A stretch of 40,368 nucleotides of DNA from Alphaproteobacteria bacterium (lineage in GTDB: Bacteria > Pseudomonadota > Alphaproteobacteria > CAAGCB01 > CAG-977): positions 1-40,368 of the forward strand of contig JAFYCE010000057.1 of the NCBI GenBank assembly GCA_017539865.1, written 5' to 3'. The position numbers were made by a program, and so were the translations under genes. The notes below the pieces were generated by a model, which searched no databases, was not told where the DNA came from, and saw only the letters and a program-made list of their open reading frames with translations. Of the stretch, positions 16,177 through 24,163 are shown one piece after another (position 1 is the first letter of the stretch; each line of letters opens with the position of its first letter).

Positions 16177-16335
16177 TTAATCCACTCTGTCGGCCGGAGC
16201 AAGTTCTTTCCCGTCGGACTCTTTCTTTTTTTCGGTTGCGATCCTGTTACGTTCTTCGATTTGTTTTTTGCGCAAAATCAGGTTGTGCCGCAACATTTCG
16301 GCTTGTTTTTCCGTTTTGTCTTCAGATTTCGCCAT
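16177..16335 (-). CDS. Small charged protein upstream of murA
   Basis: This 52-residue frame runs from the ATG at 16335 (AAAGGAT, 7 bases upstream) to a TAA at 16177-16179. The sequence is highly charged and should be helical: MAKSEDKTEKQAEMLRHN, then LILRKKQIEERNR and a Lys/Glu-rich tail ending ELAPADRVD. I have an impression of similarly short helical proteins with a LRxNLxxRKxQ core next to murA in other Alphaproteobacteria, but cannot confirm it here. It would be the first gene of the murA-hisG-hisD-nitroreductase cluster. Function unknown; a short frame like this could be spurious, but the ribosome site, codon use and position support it. Confidence 0.6.
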   Translation of the reverse strand: MAKSEDKTEKQAEMLRHNLILRKKQIEERNRIATEKKKESDGKELAPADRVD

Positions 16336-16412
16336 ATCTTAAATCCTTTTATCAAACTGCGGAACAGAGTATCGGATTTTTCAAGAAACTTCATCAATAA
16401 AATATTTTTTGC

Positions 16413-16441
16413 TTGCATAGGGGGGACATTTCTTATATCTT
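16413..16441 (+). promoter_or_regulatory. Candidate promoter of tRNA-Thr
   Basis: TTGCAT (16413-16418), a 17-base spacer containing G6, then TATCTT (16436-16441). Transcription would start about 6 bases before the mature tRNA. A shifted -10 (TATATC, 16434-16439) is equally possible. Confidence 0.4.
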
Positions 16442-16453
16442 CTGGCTCACGCC

Positions 16454-16528
<75 letters not shown>

Positions 16529-16532
16529 TCTT

Positions 16533-16565
16533 AAACCCCGCAGCAGTCAGGCTTTGCGGGGTTTT
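16533..16565 (+). terminator. Terminator after tRNA-Thr
   Basis: AAACCCCGCA (16533-16542) pairs perfectly with TGCGGGGTTT (16555-16564), loop of 12 bases. The T tract is short (four). Confidence 0.75.
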
Positions 16566-16584
16566 GATTTATCAGAGGCTTCCG

Positions 16585-17493
16585 ATGGGATTGAAAAGGG
16601 AAATCATCAAAGCGTTTTTGTGCTGGATTCCGAATAAGGAAAAGCGTCGCTTTTTGCGTAAAAAATACGAATTGAAGTGGGGATGTCTGGATATAGAACC
16701 GTATGCCGGTTATTTCGACAGCGTTTGGCATAAACACCAAGGGTTGTTGGCAAATGCGGATAAGATTGATACGCTTCTTTTAGGCGACAGCCACGCTCAG
16801 TTCGGCTTGATACCTTTCGTTCTGCCGGCGGAACGGTTCGGTTACAATTACGCGTTCAACGCCAACAGTTTGTACGAAACGTTTGAATCGTTGAAATTTG
16901 CCGCTTCAAAATGCCCGAAATTAAAGAACGTCATTCTTTTATGTTCCTTTTATAACGGCGGTTTCAGTCTGGTTTGCGGCGGTGACGCATGGCATTGCCG
17001 GATATTGGAAAAGAAAATCGGAATGAAATTCGATTTTTCGTTAAATCCGTCTTTTGATTATGCTTTTTATGATGAAATCGTCCGGATGATCTCTCCCCGC
17101 TCGGGCGGTTTTTACACGCAAGGCTATGATTTTGTCGGCTTGCACACCAATCCGTCAACGCACAAAACGCGGGAAAGGGTCGAACATCACTTTAAAATTT
17201 ATCGGAAATACAAAAATCAGCTTTCTTTGCTGGACGACATTATTTCTTTTTGCGAAAAATCAACCTTAAAGCTGATATTGGCCAACGCACCCGTGCGGTC
17301 GGATTATGCGGCAATCTTAAATGAACTGGCCAAAGGAGAGGATGTTTTGGCCGATATTAAACAAGTCGTTGCAAAACACGGCTTATCTCTGATTGAACCG
17401 GCCGGCTTTGCGGATGACGAATTCGCCGACGCCGACCATTTGAATTTTAACGGCGCTTTGAAGCTGACGCGACAATTAACGGAAAAATTATAA
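16585..17493 (+). CDS. SGNH/GDSL-like hydrolase-fold protein
   Basis: The protein has 302 residues from the ATG at 16585 (AGAGG 6 bases upstream). The frame is open further upstream, but through the tRNA gene, so longer starts are rejected. LLLGDSHAQFG (Ser69 in the GDS block) and, near the C-terminus, DADHLNFNG (Asp284, His285) provide the Ser and Asp/His of an SGNH esterase or acyltransferase. There is no signal peptide or membrane helix, although the N-terminus (KREIIKAFLCWIP) is amphipathic and basic. SGNH proteins of this size often add or remove acyl groups on surface polysaccharides, which would fit the envelope genes nearby; that is inference. Lack of an export signal argues for a cytoplasmic or associated role. 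Confidence 0.7.
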   Translation: MGLKREIIKAFLCWIPNKEKRRFLRKKYELKWGCLDIEPYAGYFDSVWHKHQGLLANADKIDTLLLGDSHAQFGLIPFVLPAERFGYNYAFNANSLYETFESLKFAASKCPKLKNVILLCSFYNGGFSLVCGGDAWHCRILEKKIGMKFDFSLNPSFDYAFYDEIVRMISPRSGGFYTQGYDFVGLHTNPSTHKTRERVEHHFKIYRKYKNQLSLLDDIISFCEKSTLKLILANAPVRSDYAAILNELAKGEDVLADIKQVVAKHGLSLIEPAGFADDEFADADHLNFNGALKLTRQLTEKL

Positions 17494-17524
17494 AAAAGCG
17501 GCTGATTTTCCAGCCGCTTTTTTT
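17492..17524. terminator. Bidirectional intrinsic terminator
   Basis: AAAAAAGCGGCTG (17492-17504) pairs perfectly with CAGCCGCTTTTTT (17511-17523) around a six-base loop. It separates the SGNH gene from the convergent helical-protein gene, whose stop codon lies inside the T tract. Confidence 0.9.
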
Positions 17525-18125
17525 ATTCAATGCAGCAATCAACCGCTTTGCGCACGAAGCGTTTCATCTTGGCCAGAGCGCCGACGGGTTCTTCCTCATT
17601 GGCGGTGACGGGAACCGTTGCTTCGACCGGCGCGGTTTTGCCCATGACTTCATCGACTTTGGCGGACAGTTTTTTGATGTCTTCCGCTTTGTCTTCAATC
17701 CATTTCACATCGTCGAGGTTGATCATGTTCATGTTCAGCCCCCAGAACAGGCTGTACAGATCATACGCTTTGTTAAACAAATCGTAGGCCGTTTTTTTGT
17801 TGCCCATGCTCTGCTGTTTCGTGCCGACTTCCATCAGCCGCATGGAGGAGGCCAACAAATGCTTTGAAATGCACCAGACTTCGCCTTCATAGGCCGGAAT
17901 GACTTTCTGCATCAGCTGTTTTCTGGTTTCGCGGATTTCTTCAATCAGATCGTAGAAAGCGGTCTTTTCCGTCTTTGCGCCGGAGAAAATCAGGTGTTCC
18001 TCGATTGAAATCAGGTTCATGATTGCGATCGTCAAGTCCTGATCCGAAGACAGGTCTTTCGGATTGGCTTTTTTCTTCGCGTCGATTTTTTCAACGAATT
18101 ATTTGACGGTTTCTATTTTTTTCAT
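17523..18125 (-). pseudogene. Helical protein gene with in-frame stop at codon 9
   Basis: The natural start is clear: AAGGAGG, 5 bases, then ATG at 18125. The ninth codon is TAA (18101-18099), after MKKIETVK. The same frame then continues without interruption for 191 codons (FVEKIDAKKKANPKDLSSDQ onward) to TAA at 17523. The body is helical, including CISKHLLASSMRLMEVGTKQQ and KAYDLYSLFWGLNMN, followed by an acidic linker and a basic C-terminus (RFVRKAVDCCIE). I do not recognise a named family. If translated from an internal start such as the TTG at 18035 or ATG at 18020, a shorter protein could still be made. One base change could restore the frame, so a recent mutation or a sequencing error are both possible. 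It follows the CxxC membrane-protein gene by 13 bases. Confidence 0.7.
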
Positions 18126-18138
18126 CGTTTCCTCCTTA

Positions 18139-18654
18139 TCACATCGGTAAAATCGGATAATAATTCAAATATACACTGACTGCAAATAAAACGACCAGCG
18201 GCAAAACGACCTTTTCAAACGGGAAATGAGCGTGTCCGCCGTTGCGCGCTTTCATCCAAAAGTACAGCTTTTCCGTATAGATGAACAGTAACGCTCCCGC
18301 AATGGCGCAAAACAGGAACGGATCCAAATACAATACATATAAAATCGGGCGCGGCATATACATTAAATCTTTGATATACATAAAGCCGACGGAACCGACG
18401 GAAAGAATCATCATCAAGGCGTCGCGTCCTCGAAAATACCATTTTTTCTTGTTGCACCACAAAATCACCCAGTATCCGACCAGCGCAAGCAGCGCACCGG
18501 CCCACAAAGCCACAATGTTGTCATCAACGCCCAGATGTCTGGCAATCTCAAGCGAAGCGCCGATGGCGACCGTGCAGACGGCACAGGCCGGATTGGCCAT
18601 GGCTGCGCGAGGCAAAGTGATGAACACGGATAAAATATAAAGCAATTTATTCAT
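18139..18654 (-). CDS. Multipass membrane protein with N-terminal CxxC
   Basis: The protein has 171 residues, with an AAGGAG ribosome site before its ATG. An N-terminal signal-like segment ends at MAN; it is followed by PACAVCTVAIGASLEIARHLGVDD, which is not hydrophobic enough to be certain of a helix and carries a CxxC pair. Then come about four transmembrane helices (ALWAGALLALVGYWVILW; ALMMILSVGSVGFMYI; LFCAIAGALLFIYT; VVLPLVVLFAVSVYL). I recall similar uncharacterised membrane proteins with PxCxVCTVAxGA followed by LGIDD in diverse bacteria, but no function. The Cys pair could be redox-active or bind a metal. It is probably in an operon with the interrupted helical-protein gene. Confidence 0.7.
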   Translation of the reverse strand: MNKLLYILSVFITLPRAAMANPACAVCTVAIGASLEIARHLGVDDNIVALWAGALLALVGYWVILWCNKKKWYFRGRDALMMILSVGSVGFMYIKDLMYMPRPILYVLYLDPFLFCAIAGALLFIYTEKLYFWMKARNGGHAHFPFEKVVLPLVVLFAVSVYLNYYPILPM

Positions 18655-18752
18655 AACAACTCCTTAATTTGCTTCTGAATTTTAAAGATACTTTACACAT
18701 ATTTTTTTGAAATGTTTAGAAAAAAGTGGAAAACAATTAACACTTTAGTTTG

Positions 18753-18758
18753 TATAAT
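18753..18758 (+). promoter_or_regulatory. Consensus -10 box before the HD-domain gene
   Basis: A perfect TATAAT about 35 bases before the ATG. No convincing -35 is visible at 16-18 bases, so the promoter may depend on an activator. Confidence 0.35.
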
Positions 18759-18793
18759 CTTTTTATCAGAGCTTTGTGATAAAGGAGTGGAAG

Positions 18794-19255
18794 ATGATTA
18801 CTTCATCCCGATGGCAACATATTCTGGCCGTGGCGCGTCGGGCGAGAACGTTGGCGGAAAAATTGCGCCCGAATGACGGAATGTTCGCCGAGGATATGTT
18901 CTTATTGGGGATGCTGCACGATTTCGGCTACGAGTTCGCCGAAGATCCGGGGGATCACCCCGCAATCGGAGCGGAGATTTTAAAACGTCAGGGCTATCGT
19001 TATTGGAAAGAAGTCGCCGATCACGGCAACGTCAACGTAACGGAGGCAACCGACGCTTTGTTTGTTTTAAGCTGCGCCGACATGACGACGGGGCCTCACG
19101 GGGAAAGCTTTACGATGCAGGAACGCATCGACAATATGGCAGAACGTTACGGACGGGATTCCCGTCATCACAAAAAAGCGATTATTGCCGCCGAAAAACT
19201 GCAGGCCGATCCGAGGTATCAATCCTTTAAAGGCGTAATCAATACGTCCGTTTGA
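18794..19255 (+). CDS. HD-domain phosphohydrolase-like protein
   Basis: The protein has 153 residues from the ATG at 18794, which has AAAGGAG 6 bases upstream; the GTG at 18776 lies before that ribosome site and is rejected. An HD-fold metal site is visible: a His near the N-terminus (RWQHILAVARRA), the HD pair in LGMLHDFGYEF (about residues 44-54), then the DHPAIGAEIL His and a later Asp (LSCADMTT). HD proteins hydrolyse phosphate esters or nucleotides with bound metal. The substrate is not evident. Its last 17 bases overlap the convergent epimerase gene. Confidence 0.82.
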   Translation: MITSSRWQHILAVARRARTLAEKLRPNDGMFAEDMFLLGMLHDFGYEFAEDPGDHPAIGAEILKRQGYRYWKEVADHGNVNVTEATDALFVLSCADMTTGPHGESFTMQERIDNMAERYGRDSRHHKKAIIAAEKLQADPRYQSFKGVINTSV

Positions 19256-20138
19256 AAAACGCGACCGTTTCCTTCAATCCGTCTGTTAACGCCGTTTCCG
19301 GTTTGAAACCTAATGTTTTCAAAGCCAGAGCGTTATTTAAAACACTGTGTTTGATGTCTCCCGCACGGGACGGAGCGGAAACAGGGGCAAGCGTGTAATC
19401 CGTGTTTTCTTTGATTCGGGCGAACAGACCGTTAACACTGGTTTGCGTGTTCGTCGATACGTTCAGCACAACACCGGACGCAGGCGACAACACCGCGCGG
19501 CAATTCATTTCCGCCACATCCGCGACATAAACGAAATCGCGCGTCTGTTCGCCGTCGCCGTGAATTTCCAGCGGCAGATTTTTAATCATCTTTTCGATAA
19601 AAATGGAAACGACGCCGGCTTCTCCGTGCGGATCCTGACGGGGGCCGTAGACGTTCGCATAACGGAAAATAATGTAATCCAGACCGGACAGTTTGACGTA
19701 TTCCTCCATCGCGTGTTTGGACAGCGCGTAAGGCGACAGAAAGCTGACGGGATGCTTTTCATCGACGGGTAGATATTGCGGAACGGCATACAAAGCCGCG
19801 CTGGAGGAAACGATGATTTTTTTGACGCCGTATTTTTTGCCGTATTCAATCACGCGGACGGAGGCCATCACGTTATCGGTCGCGTCTTTGACCGGATCGG
19901 CGACGGACACGGCGACGGAGGCTTGCGCCGCCAGATGAATCACAGCGTCGAAAGCGTGTGTTTTGAAAACGTCTTCCGCCGCGGCATCGTTCAAGTCCAG
20001 ACGGTAATAAGTCGCTTTGTCGTTTTTGTATTTCGGTTCGGATCTGTCGATGACAACGGTTTCAATTCCCGCCGAAACCAGTTTGTCGACCGTATGCGAT
20101 CCGATAAAGCCCGCGCCGCCCGTGACTAAAACGTTCAT
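19239..20138 (-). CDS. NAD-dependent nucleotide-sugar epimerase/dehydratase
   Basis: This is an extended short-chain dehydrogenase of 299 residues. The Rossmann motif GGAGFIGSH (7-15) is intact, followed by VVIDRS, HLAAQASV, the catalytic Ser (VSSSAALYA) and YALSK, in which Tyr and Lys complete the triad. RYANVYGPRQDPHGEAG and GDGEQTRDFVYVADVA are typical of UDP-glucose 4-epimerases and WbpP-like UDP-sugar epimerases. It probably interconverts or modifies a nucleotide sugar for surface polysaccharide in the cytoplasm; two glycosyltransferase genes start divergently 93 bases away. GAGGA precedes the start. The precise sugar cannot be named. Confidence 0.88.
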   Translation of the reverse strand: MNVLVTGGAGFIGSHTVDKLVSAGIETVVIDRSEPKYKNDKATYYRLDLNDAAAEDVFKTHAFDAVIHLAAQASVAVSVADPVKDATDNVMASVRVIEYGKKYGVKKIIVSSSAALYAVPQYLPVDEKHPVSFLSPYALSKHAMEEYVKLSGLDYIIFRYANVYGPRQDPHGEAGVVSIFIEKMIKNLPLEIHGDGEQTRDFVYVADVAEMNCRAVLSPASGVVLNVSTNTQTSVNGLFARIKENTDYTLAPVSAPSRAGDIKHSVLNNALALKTLGFKPETALTDGLKETVAFFKRTY

Positions 20139-20158
20139 TTCCGCAATCCTCTTTTAGT

Positions 20159-20186
20159 TTGACTTTCCTATAAATTACTCTAAAAC
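20159..20186 (+). promoter_or_regulatory. Candidate promoter of the glycosyltransferase pair
   Basis: TTGACT (20159-20164), a 16-base spacer and TAAAAC (20181-20186), about 45 bases before the ATG. Confidence 0.45.
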
Positions 20187-20230
20187 ATGAAAATGAAAAG
20201 CGGTTTTTGCCAAAGTATAAGGAAATCCCG

Positions 20231-21358
20231 ATGAAAGTCATGATCGTCAAGGACAGAAACGTCCTGAACACAAAATTTCTGGCGCAGTTCGTCAATTCGC
20301 TGCATCGAATCGGTTTCGACGTCACCGTCGTGTGCGATACGTATAAAAAACAAGGCTCCGGCGTGACTTTGGACGAAGGTGTCCGTTTCATCAATCTTAA
20401 TGGAAAAACCAAGAACCTGTTCTTTAATCTTTATCGTTTTTTACGCGGGAAGCTGTTTCGTCCCGTAAAACGCTTTTCTCGCGTAATCGCCGAAGAAAAG
20501 CCTGACGTAATCGTTTGCTACTTTATGGTGGATTTGGTGAATGTGCTTTATAAACAGACTCACAATGTCCCCGTAATCATGATGATGCACGGTTATCCGC
20601 CGATTATGTTGGGGCATCTGATGCACAAAAAGCCGTATATGCGCAAAATCTACCGGCAGGTGATGGACAGGGCGGCGGCTTTTCATGTTTTGATGAAATC
20701 GTATGAACCGACAATCGCTCGGTTCTGCACGCCTAAGCGTGTCGTGACGATTCCGAACGAAGTCGTGCAGATCCCGCCCGAAGAACGCACGGATCTTTCC
20801 GTTGAAAAAAAGAAAATCATTTATGTCGCCCGTATCGAAAAAGAAGGAAAACGGCATCATCTGCTGGTGGAGGCTTTCGGAGAGCTGTTCAAGGAATTTC
20901 CCGACTGGCATTTGGAATTTTGGGGAATGCAAAAGTATCCCGCTTATGAACGCGAACTGATGGAACTGGCGGCGAAATATGGCGCGGAAAACAACGTCCA
21001 TATCAAAGGCTATCATCCCAAAATCCAAGAGGTTTACCGTCAGGCGGACATTCACGCTTTCCCGTCCGCGCACGAAGGCTTTTCTCTGGCTTTGGCGGAC
21101 GGTATGGCGTGCGGTCTGCCGTCCATCGGTTTTGCGGATGCGCCGTCGGTCAACGAATTGATTATCGACGGGCATAACGGCTTTTTGGCTAAAGATCAGC
21201 AGGATTTTACCAAAAAACTGCGCCGTTTAATGCAGGATCAGGGGGTGCGGCAGGCGTTCGGGAAAAATGCTGTTAAGGATATGGAGGCTTACGCCCCCGA
21301 AAAGGTCATTGAGCTGTGGCGTCGATTGATTGTTGAAACTGTCGGAGAAGGAAAATGA
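20231..21358 (+). CDS. Glycosyltransferase family 4 (GT-B fold)
   Basis: The protein has 375 residues from the ATG at 20231 (AAGGA upstream; the earlier TTG at 20207 has no ribosome site). The C-terminal half contains KKIIYVARIEKEGKRHHLLVEAF, where GT4 enzymes begin the donor-binding domain, and then HAFPSAHEGFSLALADGMACGLPSIGF, with the two Glu-type acidic residues of the EX7E region partly replaced (EGFSLALADG). It transfers a sugar from a nucleotide donor to a surface glycan or lipid acceptor at the inner face of the membrane. There is no signal peptide or membrane helix. The stop overlaps the next ATG by 4 bases. Confidence 0.88.
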   Translation: MKVMIVKDRNVLNTKFLAQFVNSLHRIGFDVTVVCDTYKKQGSGVTLDEGVRFINLNGKTKNLFFNLYRFLRGKLFRPVKRFSRVIAEEKPDVIVCYFMVDLVNVLYKQTHNVPVIMMMHGYPPIMLGHLMHKKPYMRKIYRQVMDRAAAFHVLMKSYEPTIARFCTPKRVVTIPNEVVQIPPEERTDLSVEKKKIIYVARIEKEGKRHHLLVEAFGELFKEFPDWHLEFWGMQKYPAYERELMELAAKYGAENNVHIKGYHPKIQEVYRQADIHAFPSAHEGFSLALADGMACGLPSIGFADAPSVNELIIDGHNGFLAKDQQDFTKKLRRLMQDQGVRQAFGKNAVKDMEAYAPEKVIELWRRLIVETVGEGK

Positions 21359-22152
21359 TACCTAAAAAAATCCATTATTGTTGGTTCGGTTCCCGCCCGA
21401 AAGGTGAAGTCGAATTGAAATGTATCGAAAGCTGGAAAAAAATCCTGTCCGACTATGAAATCCGCGAATGGACGGATGCCGATTTGGAAGGCTTGGACAA
21501 CCGGTATTTAAAGCAGGCGGTTCAAGCTGAGAAATGGGCTTTCGTATCCGATTACGTCCGTCTGCACGCCTTGCTGAACGAGGGCGGCGTTTATTTCGAT
21601 ACGGACGAGGAAATCAGAAAACCGCTTGACGGATTTATGGGGTTCGACTTTTTCATCGGGTCGCAAAAGTGCGGTTCCTGCCGCGACATTTCTCCGGCTT
21701 TGATCGGGACGGTGCCGAACTCCCGAATTATTAAAGACTTGATTTCCGTTTATGACGATATCGACTTCATTCGTCCCGACGGCAGTTTCAACCTGACAAC
21801 CAATCCGATGTATTTTACCCGCGTATTGAAGGAAAAATACGGGGTCGCGGATACGTTCGTAACTAAAGACCGTGTGAAAATCACGGAAAACGCCTACATT
21901 TACCCGTATTATTATTTTTGCACGGACAATCCGGACGCTTACGCCGTGCATCACTATACCGGCAGTTGGAAGCCCGACTGGAACGTGCGCGACAAGCTGT
22001 CCGTTCCTTTGGGAAAGAATAAAAAGCTGATTTTGCGCAAGTACAAAAAAAACCGCGACGGCAGCGCAATGCCGTTTGCCGAAGATGAAAAAGTCGTGTG
22101 TTCGTTGAAAACGTCCAAGCGTTCTACGTTGTTTTTATTGATTAAGGGGTAG
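21355..22152 (+). CDS. GT32-type glycosyltransferase (OCH1/capsular type)
   Basis: The protein has 265 residues. It begins IPKKIHYCWFGSRP, the typical GT32 opening, and contains AEKWAFVSDYVRLHALLNEGGVYFDTDEEI, in which the DTD is the metal and nucleotide-sugar binding DXD motif. HHYTGSWKPDW near the C-terminus is the usual His/Trp ending of bacterial capsular GT32 enzymes. The final 40 residues are basic (KNKKLILRKYKKNRDG), suiting membrane association. It is translationally coupled to the GT4 gene (ATGA) and ends with TAG, overlapping the convergent ABC-F gene by 11 bases. Together with the neighbouring epimerase it forms a small surface-glycan island. Confidence 0.9.
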   Translation: MIPKKIHYCWFGSRPKGEVELKCIESWKKILSDYEIREWTDADLEGLDNRYLKQAVQAEKWAFVSDYVRLHALLNEGGVYFDTDEEIRKPLDGFMGFDFFIGSQKCGSCRDISPALIGTVPNSRIIKDLISVYDDIDFIRPDGSFNLTTNPMYFTRVLKEKYGVADTFVTKDRVKITENAYIYPYYYFCTDNPDAYAVHHYTGSWKPDWNVRDKLSVPLGKNKKLILRKYKKNRDGSAMPFAEDEKVVCSLKTSKRSTLFLLIKG

Positions 22153-24055
22153 TCTGTTCCGACTGGGCGGCTTCCAATTCGGCGGACAGGTTCAGCCATT
22201 CCTCTTCGGTTTTATCGATTTCCGTTTCGAGTTGGGCAAGTGAAATTTGCATGCTTTTCACTTTAGCGGCGTTCATGCCGACCATATAAAGGGTCGGGTC
22301 TTCCAAAATGCCTTCGATTTGACCTTTCTGGTCGTTCAGCTTTTCCAGACGCGTTTCAACGTCTTTCAGTTTTTTGCGCAGAGGGGCAAGCTGTTGACGC
22401 TTTTCGGCGGCTTCGCGGCGTTCGTCCTTACGGGAAACGGCGGGCTTTTCCGGCTTGTCGGCCGCTTTGCCGGCGGCTTGGATTTTTGCTTTTTGCGCCA
22501 GTAACGCCCGATAATCGTCCATATCGCCGTCATAAGGTGCGCATCGTCCGCCGTCAATCAGCCACAGCCTGTCCGCCGTCAACTCGATCAAATGCGGGTC
22601 GTGCGTGATGAGAATGACCGCGCCTTGATAGGCATTGATTGCGTCAATCAACGCTTCGCGTGCGTCGATGTCCAAATGGTTCGTCGGTTCGTCCAACAGC
22701 AGGATGTTCGGCGCGTCCCGTGTCATTACGGCGAACAGCAGGCGCGCTTTTTCGCCGCCGGACAAAAGCTCGATTCTTGTTTCCGCTTTTTGTTGTGTCA
22801 GACCGAACGCCCCCAAATGCGCCCGAATTTGCGTTTCGGTCGCGTCTTTCATCAGCGGCTGCATTTGCTGTATCGGCGTCAGGTCTTTTGAAAGTTCCTC
22901 CGTTTGATGCTGGGCGTAGTAGCCGACTTTCAGTTTGCTTGAAGCGAAGATTTCCCCGCCCATCGGTTTCAGCTTTCCGGCCAGCAGCTTGGCAAACGTC
23001 GATTTTCCGTTTCCGTTCGCGCCCAATAAAGCGATTCTGTCGTCCGCATCAATGCGCAGATTCAATCGGGACAGAACGACTTTTTCCCCGTAGCCGACAC
23101 TGCCGTTTTCGATTTTGATTAAAGGGGAGGGCAGCTCCTGCGGGGAGGGGAACGTGAAATGCAAAGCGGATTCGTCATACAAAAACGCTTTTTCGGGCAA
23201 CTTTTCCAACATTTTGACGCGGCTCTGCGCTTGTTTGGCTTTGCTGGCTTTATAGCGGAAACGGTCGACGAACGCTTGCAGGTGTTTGCGCTTTTCCTCC
23301 GTTCTGGCGGCTTGCTTCTGCTCGTTTTCCATTTGCAGGGCGCGCGTTTGTTCGAAAGCGTCGTAGTTGCCGCCGTAGCTTTGGATCTTCAATCCTTCGA
23401 TATGCAAAATGCGGGTGCACAGATGATTCAGCAAAGACCGGTCGTGGCTGATGATGATCAGCGTGCCGACGTATCGGCTTAAAAAGTTTTCCAGCCACAA
23501 AGTCGCTTCCAGATCCAAATGGTTCGTCGGTTCGTCCAACAACAGAATGTCGGACGGCACGAACAGGGCGGACGCCAGAGCGACGCGCATACGCCAGCCG
23601 CCGGAAAAATCGGTCAAAGGCTGCTTCTGTTGTTCGGCGGAAAATCCCAAACCGTACAGAATCGCGCCGGCTCTGGCTTCGGCCGAAGCCGCGCCGATCA
23701 CGTTCAGCCGTTCGTGAATGTCGCTGATTTTAATGCCGTCCTGCGCCTGTTCCGCCTTTTCCAGTTCGGCCAACAAGGCCGTTCTTTCCGTGTCGGCTTT
23801 CAGCACGCAGTCCAGTAAAGAAATGTCGCCGTCGGGGATTTCCTGCGCGACGGTCGCGATGCGGTGGCCTTTGGTGATCGTGATGTCGCCGTCATCGGAC
23901 GCCAGTTCGCCCAGAATCAATCGGAACAGCGTCGTTTTGCCCGTTCCGTTGCGTCCGGTCAGTCCGACCCTCTGTCCGTCGGAGATATGCGCCGACGCGC
24001 CGTTAAACAGCAATCGTCCGCCGAATCGCAATGTAATGTCGTTTATGTCCAGCAT
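22142..24055 (-). CDS. ABC-F family ATPase (YheS-like)
   Basis: The protein has 637 residues and two ABC domains but no membrane segments, as in ribosome-associated ABC-F translation factors. The first domain has Walker A GRNGTGKTT (about 34-42), the signature FSGGWRMRVALA and Walker B ILLLDEPTNHLD. The linker between domains is a charged helical pair (about 235-290), the element that reaches the ribosomal P-site. The second domain has GANGNGKST, LSGGEKARLL and ILLLDEPTNHLD. A C-terminal coiled coil (about 545-630) follows. The GGWRMR signature and 637-residue length resemble E. coli YheS more than EttA or Uup; this is not certain. The stop overlaps the convergent glycosyltransferase by 11 bases. 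Confidence 0.9.
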   Translation of the reverse strand: MLDINDITLRFGGRLLFNGASAHISDGQRVGLTGRNGTGKTTLFRLILGELASDDGDITITKGHRIATVAQEIPDGDISLLDCVLKADTERTALLAELEKAEQAQDGIKISDIHERLNVIGAASAEARAGAILYGLGFSAEQQKQPLTDFSGGWRMRVALASALFVPSDILLLDEPTNHLDLEATLWLENFLSRYVGTLIIISHDRSLLNHLCTRILHIEGLKIQSYGGNYDAFEQTRALQMENEQKQAARTEEKRKHLQAFVDRFRYKASKAKQAQSRVKMLEKLPEKAFLYDESALHFTFPSPQELPSPLIKIENGSVGYGEKVVLSRLNLRIDADDRIALLGANGNGKSTFAKLLAGKLKPMGGEIFASSKLKVGYYAQHQTEELSKDLTPIQQMQPLMKDATETQIRAHLGAFGLTQQKAETRIELLSGGEKARLLFAVMTRDAPNILLLDEPTNHLDIDAREALIDAINAYQGAVILITHDPHLIELTADRLWLIDGGRCAPYDGDMDDYRALLAQKAKIQAAGKAADKPEKPAVSRKDERREAAEKRQQLAPLRKKLKDVETRLEKLNDQKGQIEGILEDPTLYMVGMNAAKVKSMQISLAQLETEIDKTEEEWLNLSAELEAAQSEQTTP

Positions 24056-24163
24056 AGCAATCGGACTGTATCCGATTAAAAGCAGAAAATAAACTCAATT
24101 CCTTTACAAAAAGGATTTTTTGATTGATTATTAAACCGATGGTTTTTCAAAAAGCGGAAAATA

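Noticed and set aside
24099-24119. Hairpin with T6 ahead of the Sel1 gene as a terminator
   Set aside because: The stem has only six pairs and no plus-strand gene precedes it; it may be chance.
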